DNA of 8,118 nt, taken from the NCBI GenBank assembly GCA_019090225.1, contig JAHRWI010000346.1, positions 1 through 8,118 on the forward strand, given 5' to 3'. Origin of the DNA: Porticoccaceae bacterium (GTDB taxonomy: Bacteria; Pseudomonadota; Gammaproteobacteria; Pseudomonadales; Porticoccaceae). Positions 5,658 through 8,118 of the stretch are shown one piece after another (the stretch's first letter is position 1; the number at the start of each line of letters is the position of its first letter). The position numbers and the translations under genes were made by a program. The notes beneath the pieces are model-generated. The model saw nothing but the letters and a program-made list of their open reading frames with translations, made no database searches and had not been told where the DNA came from.

Positions 5658-5876
5658 AGCCGGAACATGTCTGCTGTTGCTCGTTTTTTATATCCCCTCT
5701 CGCAATCCCAACTATTTCCATGAGTTTGTTGGTAGGCATTTGCGGGTAACTCTTTATCAGCATCACCTTGTATCTATAGCTTGCCAGCAACCAATACAAA
5801 AGTTGTCGTTATTGTCGCAACTCAGATCAAATGTCTTTTCAAAGAAAAAGATATGTTTGTAATCCTTTCCTGTTAT

Positions 5877-5908
5877 AAAAAATATCCATCTATGCGCTGA
5901 CCTGGATA
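5877..5908 (-). terminator. Candidate intrinsic terminator after the racemase operon
   Basis: On the minus strand TATCCA (5908-5903) and TGGATA (5888-5883) can pair across a 14-base loop, and TTTTTT follows (5882-5877). It begins 12 bases after the racemase stop codon. The stem is short and A+T-rich, so efficiency is doubtful. Confidence 0.35.
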
Positions 5909-5919
5909 CAGGCAGGCTC

Positions 5920-7032
5920 TCATGAGGCATCTTGCCGATGTGTAAAAATCTTTGAGACAAAGGGCGAGGTCATCGCACGAAGCAGTGCGCTGTAATTAAG
6001 TTGAAATGCCACTTCTTCGCCGACAAGCAGCTCACCTTTGACAAACTCAATAACAAGGTGGTCACTACTGGCACCCAGAATCTCGATACCCGCAGGGGCC
6101 TGCAGGCCATCGGGATCGATATCCTGTATGCCAATGGCAAGGATGGCTTGTCTCACGATACCGCGATCAGTAAGCGCAGGATCATTAGGTAAGAGGGTCT
6201 CACCAAAGGCAGACTGCGCAATATCCCCGGTAGGCTGTGATGGCTTACGCTTTGACTCAATGACTTCTGCAACCAGCGTGATGGCATCGGTGTGCAAGCC
6301 ATCAATCGCCTGGCGTTGAAGTGGTTCGCAGCCCAGTAAAATGGCCTCGCCTAAACGTAGGTTATTAATTCGCCCTGTGTCTGTTTGCGCGCCATTCAAT
6401 GCCCATTGAATATTGGCCGAATTACCACCCGACACCACGTCTAAGGTCAGATCGAAGGTCGTCTCAATAAGGTCTGCAAGCTCAGATAACTTAGCCATAT
6501 TGGCGGCATCAGGAGAGACACCGCTACGACAGGCGAGATTGGTGCCGATGCCTTTAAGAAAAATATTCGGCAGGCCGATGACCTCGCGTACGGTGGCTAT
6601 CAAATCCTCAGGCATGATGCCTTCGCGCAGGTCGCCTAGCTCAACCATTAATAGTATTTGGTGGGTGCGCCCTTGTTTACTGGCCTCAACAGAAAGTTTT
6701 TTTATTATGTCGATTTCAGTATTGCAGCTCGTATCAGCATACCTAACAACCTGCGTTACCTGGCTGAGCATCGGTGAACGAAGCAGCAGCACCTCCGTGT
6801 CTTTTATCTGTGCACCGTTTTCGGCAAGGCGCATGGCTTTTATATTTTCAATACGTGAATCACCCAATGAGATAACACCTGCTTGCAGCAGCGTGTTGGC
6901 AATCTCCACTGAGCCGAGAGCCGCCTTGGTTACCCCTGTGACTGAAATGCCGCGTTCAGAGAGTCGCGTCAGCAATTCATGGGCGTTGTGGTAAATCTTA
7001 TCGAGGTCAATTTCCAGCCTGGGCGCAGCCAT
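5920..7032 (-). CDS. Alanine/ornithine racemase family PLP-dependent enzyme
   Basis: The protein of 370 residues has the fold-type III PLP barrel of bacterial alanine racemases. It resembles the ornithine-racemase branch most: PRLEIDLDKIYHNA (4-17), the PLP lysine K36 in VTGVTKAALG, GDSRIENIKAM (58-67), the barrel strand MVELGDLREGI (129-139), the phosphate-binding SGGNSANI (201-208), and NNLRLGEAILLG (223-234), ahead of a C-terminal beta domain. Such enzymes interconvert L and D forms of an amino acid; the substrate is not readable from sequence. It starts at the ATG overlapping the stop of the DUF1611 gene by one base (TGATG) and has no ribosome binding site of its own, so it is translationally coupled. 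Pairing with a DgcN-like protein points to D-amino-acid catabolism or conversion. Length and motifs are complete. It is probably cytoplasmic. Confidence 0.9.
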   Translation of the reverse strand: MAAPRLEIDLDKIYHNAHELLTRLSERGISVTGVTKAALGSVEIANTLLQAGVISLGDSRIENIKAMRLAENGAQIKDTEVLLLRSPMLSQVTQVVRYADTSCNTEIDIIKKLSVEASKQGRTHQILLMVELGDLREGIMPEDLIATVREVIGLPNIFLKGIGTNLACRSGVSPDAANMAKLSELADLIETTFDLTLDVVSGGNSANIQWALNGAQTDTGRINNLRLGEAILLGCEPLQRQAIDGLHTDAITLVAEVIESKRKPSQPTGDIAQSAFGETLLPNDPALTDRGIVRQAILAIGIQDIDPDGLQAPAGIEILGASSDHLVIEFVKGELLVGEEVAFQLNYSALLRAMTSPFVSKIFTHRQDAS

Positions 7033-8118
7033 CAGGCTGCCGTCGGTAGGCTCACCTGAAGATTAGGGAAGGCAGCAACAACCATTTGCACCAGGTGCTT
7101 GGGTGAACGTGTTAAGGCATCGGTAACCGGAATACCCAGTTCTTGTTCGTACTGGACAATAGCGGCGCTCACATCGGCATCCGCCATGTTTTCGTGGTTA
7201 ATGGTCAAACCAATAACCTGGGTGGCGGAGAAAGTCTCAATCAAATTAATTTCTGACGCGGGTGTCGGTACTGGCATCTGCTCAAAATCGCAGCGGTGAT
7301 CCCGCGCGGGTGCGTGTTGTAATACGATGCCCTGCGCGCAACTACCACGAAGAATAAAAGCCGATGACGAAAAGGCAGGATGGCTTAAAGCACCTTGCCC
7401 TTCAATAATAATCACATCCGGCCGTTCATTTTCAAAGGCTTCAACAATGGTTGCCTCCAGTTCGCCCGCGCAGAATTGTGATGGAATCGCATCGAGCGCA
7501 ACACCATAGCGTGCGCCTTGAATTAATCCGGTCTGACCGGTTCCAATCATTACGGCTTTTATTCCCTGGTCATTCAGTGCTTGTGTCAAAACAGTCGCGG
7601 TGGTGCGTTTGCCAATCGCACAGTCGGTACCAAGCACGGCAATACGAGGGCAAGTCACGTCGTGGATACGGCCACTGAACATACGCAAATCTTTTTTGGC
7701 GCGTGGCTTCCGTATATCCAGGATTTCTACCTGGTTTGCTGTGCAGGCCGCAATAAATACTGGGTCTTCATTAAGAAATTCATGGAGGCCGTTCACGATG
7801 TTCATACCATGATTCATCGCTTCAATTATCAGGCTACGCTCATGAATAGATAACATGCCGCTGGAAGGTGCCATACCAAAAATAAAGTAATCCGGCATAG
7901 TGCCCGCATGTGCTAATGCATCAGCAAGATCTCGACAAATAGGAACATCATTGATTTTGTCATCAAGAACCATACCGCTATCAAGGCCAGCTTTTCCACT
8001 ATCGATAACAGAAAGGATTTTGTATTTTTCCGAGTGACGCACAAGCCCGTTGGCTGTTTTGCCGTCAAGCGCAGAAAAATTTCCTTCGCAATAGACAATA
8101 GCGGTAGCCGTTGGCTGC
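7032..8118 (-). CDS. DUF1611/DgcN-like protein (N-acetyltransferase family by name), partial: a few N-terminal residues beyond right edge
   Basis: The reading frame is open to the right edge, giving 361 residues in the window. A GTG at 8042 is not the real start: the 25 codons before it read on as YCEGNFSALDGKTANGLV, the conserved N terminus of this family, so the gene probably starts just outside the window. The second half is a P-loop-like domain with GTDCAIGKRTT (about 163-173) and the family block EGQGALSHP (about 239-247). DUF1611 proteins include DgcN, reported as a D-glutamate N-acetyltransferase that works with the epimerase DgcA in D-glutamate catabolism of marine bacteria. Here the partner is a PLP racemase rather than DgcA, so the substrate is uncertain and I give no symbol. 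The stop overlaps the start of the racemase by one base. The protein has no signal peptide visible. Confidence 0.9.
   Translation of the reverse strand, partial: QPTATAIVYCEGNFSALDGKTANGLVRHSEKYKILSVIDSGKAGLDSGMVLDDKINDVPICRDLADALAHAGTMPDYFIFGMAPSSGMLSIHERSLIIEAMNHGMNIVNGLHEFLNEDPVFIAACTANQVEILDIRKPRAKKDLRMFSGRIHDVTCPRIAVLGTDCAIGKRTTATVLTQALNDQGIKAVMIGTGQTGLIQGARYGVALDAIPSQFCAGELEATIVEAFENERPDVIIIEGQGALSHPAFSSSAFILRGSCAQGIVLQHAPARDHRCDFEQMPVPTPASEINLIETFSATQVIGLTINHENMADADVSAAIVQYEQELGIPVTDALTRSPKHLVQMVVAAFPNLQVSLPTAA

Larger units (their letters stand above)
5433..5919. other. Intergenic region between the cassette cluster and the racemase gene
   Basis: About 490 mostly A+T-rich bases hold no gene I can support. 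Short open frames on the plus strand (5653-5862, 69 codons) and minus strand (5960-5763, 65 codons) lack ribosome binding sites and family resemblance. An A+T-rich stretch around 5600-5640 could hold promoter elements for transcription leftwards into the cassettes, but no clear -35/-10 pair stands out. No integrase gene or recognisable remnant is seen where an intI would be expected. Confidence 0.6.

Noticed and set aside
5653..5862. Plus-strand 69-codon frame that might be an integrase remnant or small membrane protein
   Set aside because: Only a short hydrophobic start, then unstructured sequence. None of the tyrosine-recombinase motifs (R, HxxR, Y) of IntI is present in order.
6413..6994. 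Plus-strand open frame of 193 codons opposite the racemase
   Set aside because: It is the mirror of a well-conserved gene; its composition (Ser/Arg-rich, low complexity) is typical of an antisense frame.
1..8118. CRISPR repeat-spacer array
   Set aside because: No regularly spaced 28-29 base repeats occur on either strand; the array would lie left of the window after the remaining cas genes.

Overview
The window looks like an accessory region of a gammaproteobacterial chromosome, probably marine or environmental. This rests on the style of the proteins, a tRNA-Met remnant of gammaproteobacterial type, and an integron-type cassette cluster; it is an inference, not a species call. Every protein gene I can support is on the minus strand, so the biological reading order runs from right to left.

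Right block (8118 to 5920): a two-gene operon. A DUF1611/DgcN-like protein, missing only its first few residues beyond the window edge, overlaps by one base a PLP-dependent racemase of the alanine/ornithine racemase type. The pair suggests D-amino-acid metabolism. A weak hairpin with a T run follows the racemase. About 490 bases without a convincing gene come next.

Middle block (5432 to 3919): three complete integron gene cassettes in tandem with no integron integrase in the window, which is the CALIN arrangement (attC cluster lacking an integrase). They carry a VOC/glyoxalase-like protein, a small protein with a 22-residue internal repeat, and a gamma-glutamylcyclotransferase-like protein. 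Three attC sites (about 72 to 80 bases) separate and end them. The two ends of each cassette carry matching inverted core sequences, which fixes the cassette boundaries without a database.

Junction (3900 to 3778): two 9-base direct repeats 11 bases apart (TTAAGTCCA) lie next to a plus-strand fragment of a tRNA-Met gene, running from the anticodon loop to CCA. The 5' half of the tRNA is absent. This is the typical scar (att duplication) of a tyrosine-recombinase element inserted in a tRNA gene. By the polarity of the fragment, the inserted element should lie to the left, the side holding the CRISPR-Cas genes.

Left block (3777 to 1): about 520 bases without an assignable gene, then the start of a type I-E CRISPR-Cas operon: cas3 (HD nuclease-helicase) followed after 2 bases by cas8e/cse1, which runs off the left edge. 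The rest of Cascade, cas1-cas2 and the CRISPR array would lie further left. The visible part of Cas8e appears to lack a CxxC pair that I associate with the zinc site of this family.

Overall the window is a seam between mobile pieces: a tRNA-targeted island that appears to carry a type I-E system, abutting an integrase-less cassette cluster, abutting an amino-acid operon. I see no clear evidence of a wholly new system. The most unusual items are the junction itself, the repeat protein cassette and the altered Cas8e.
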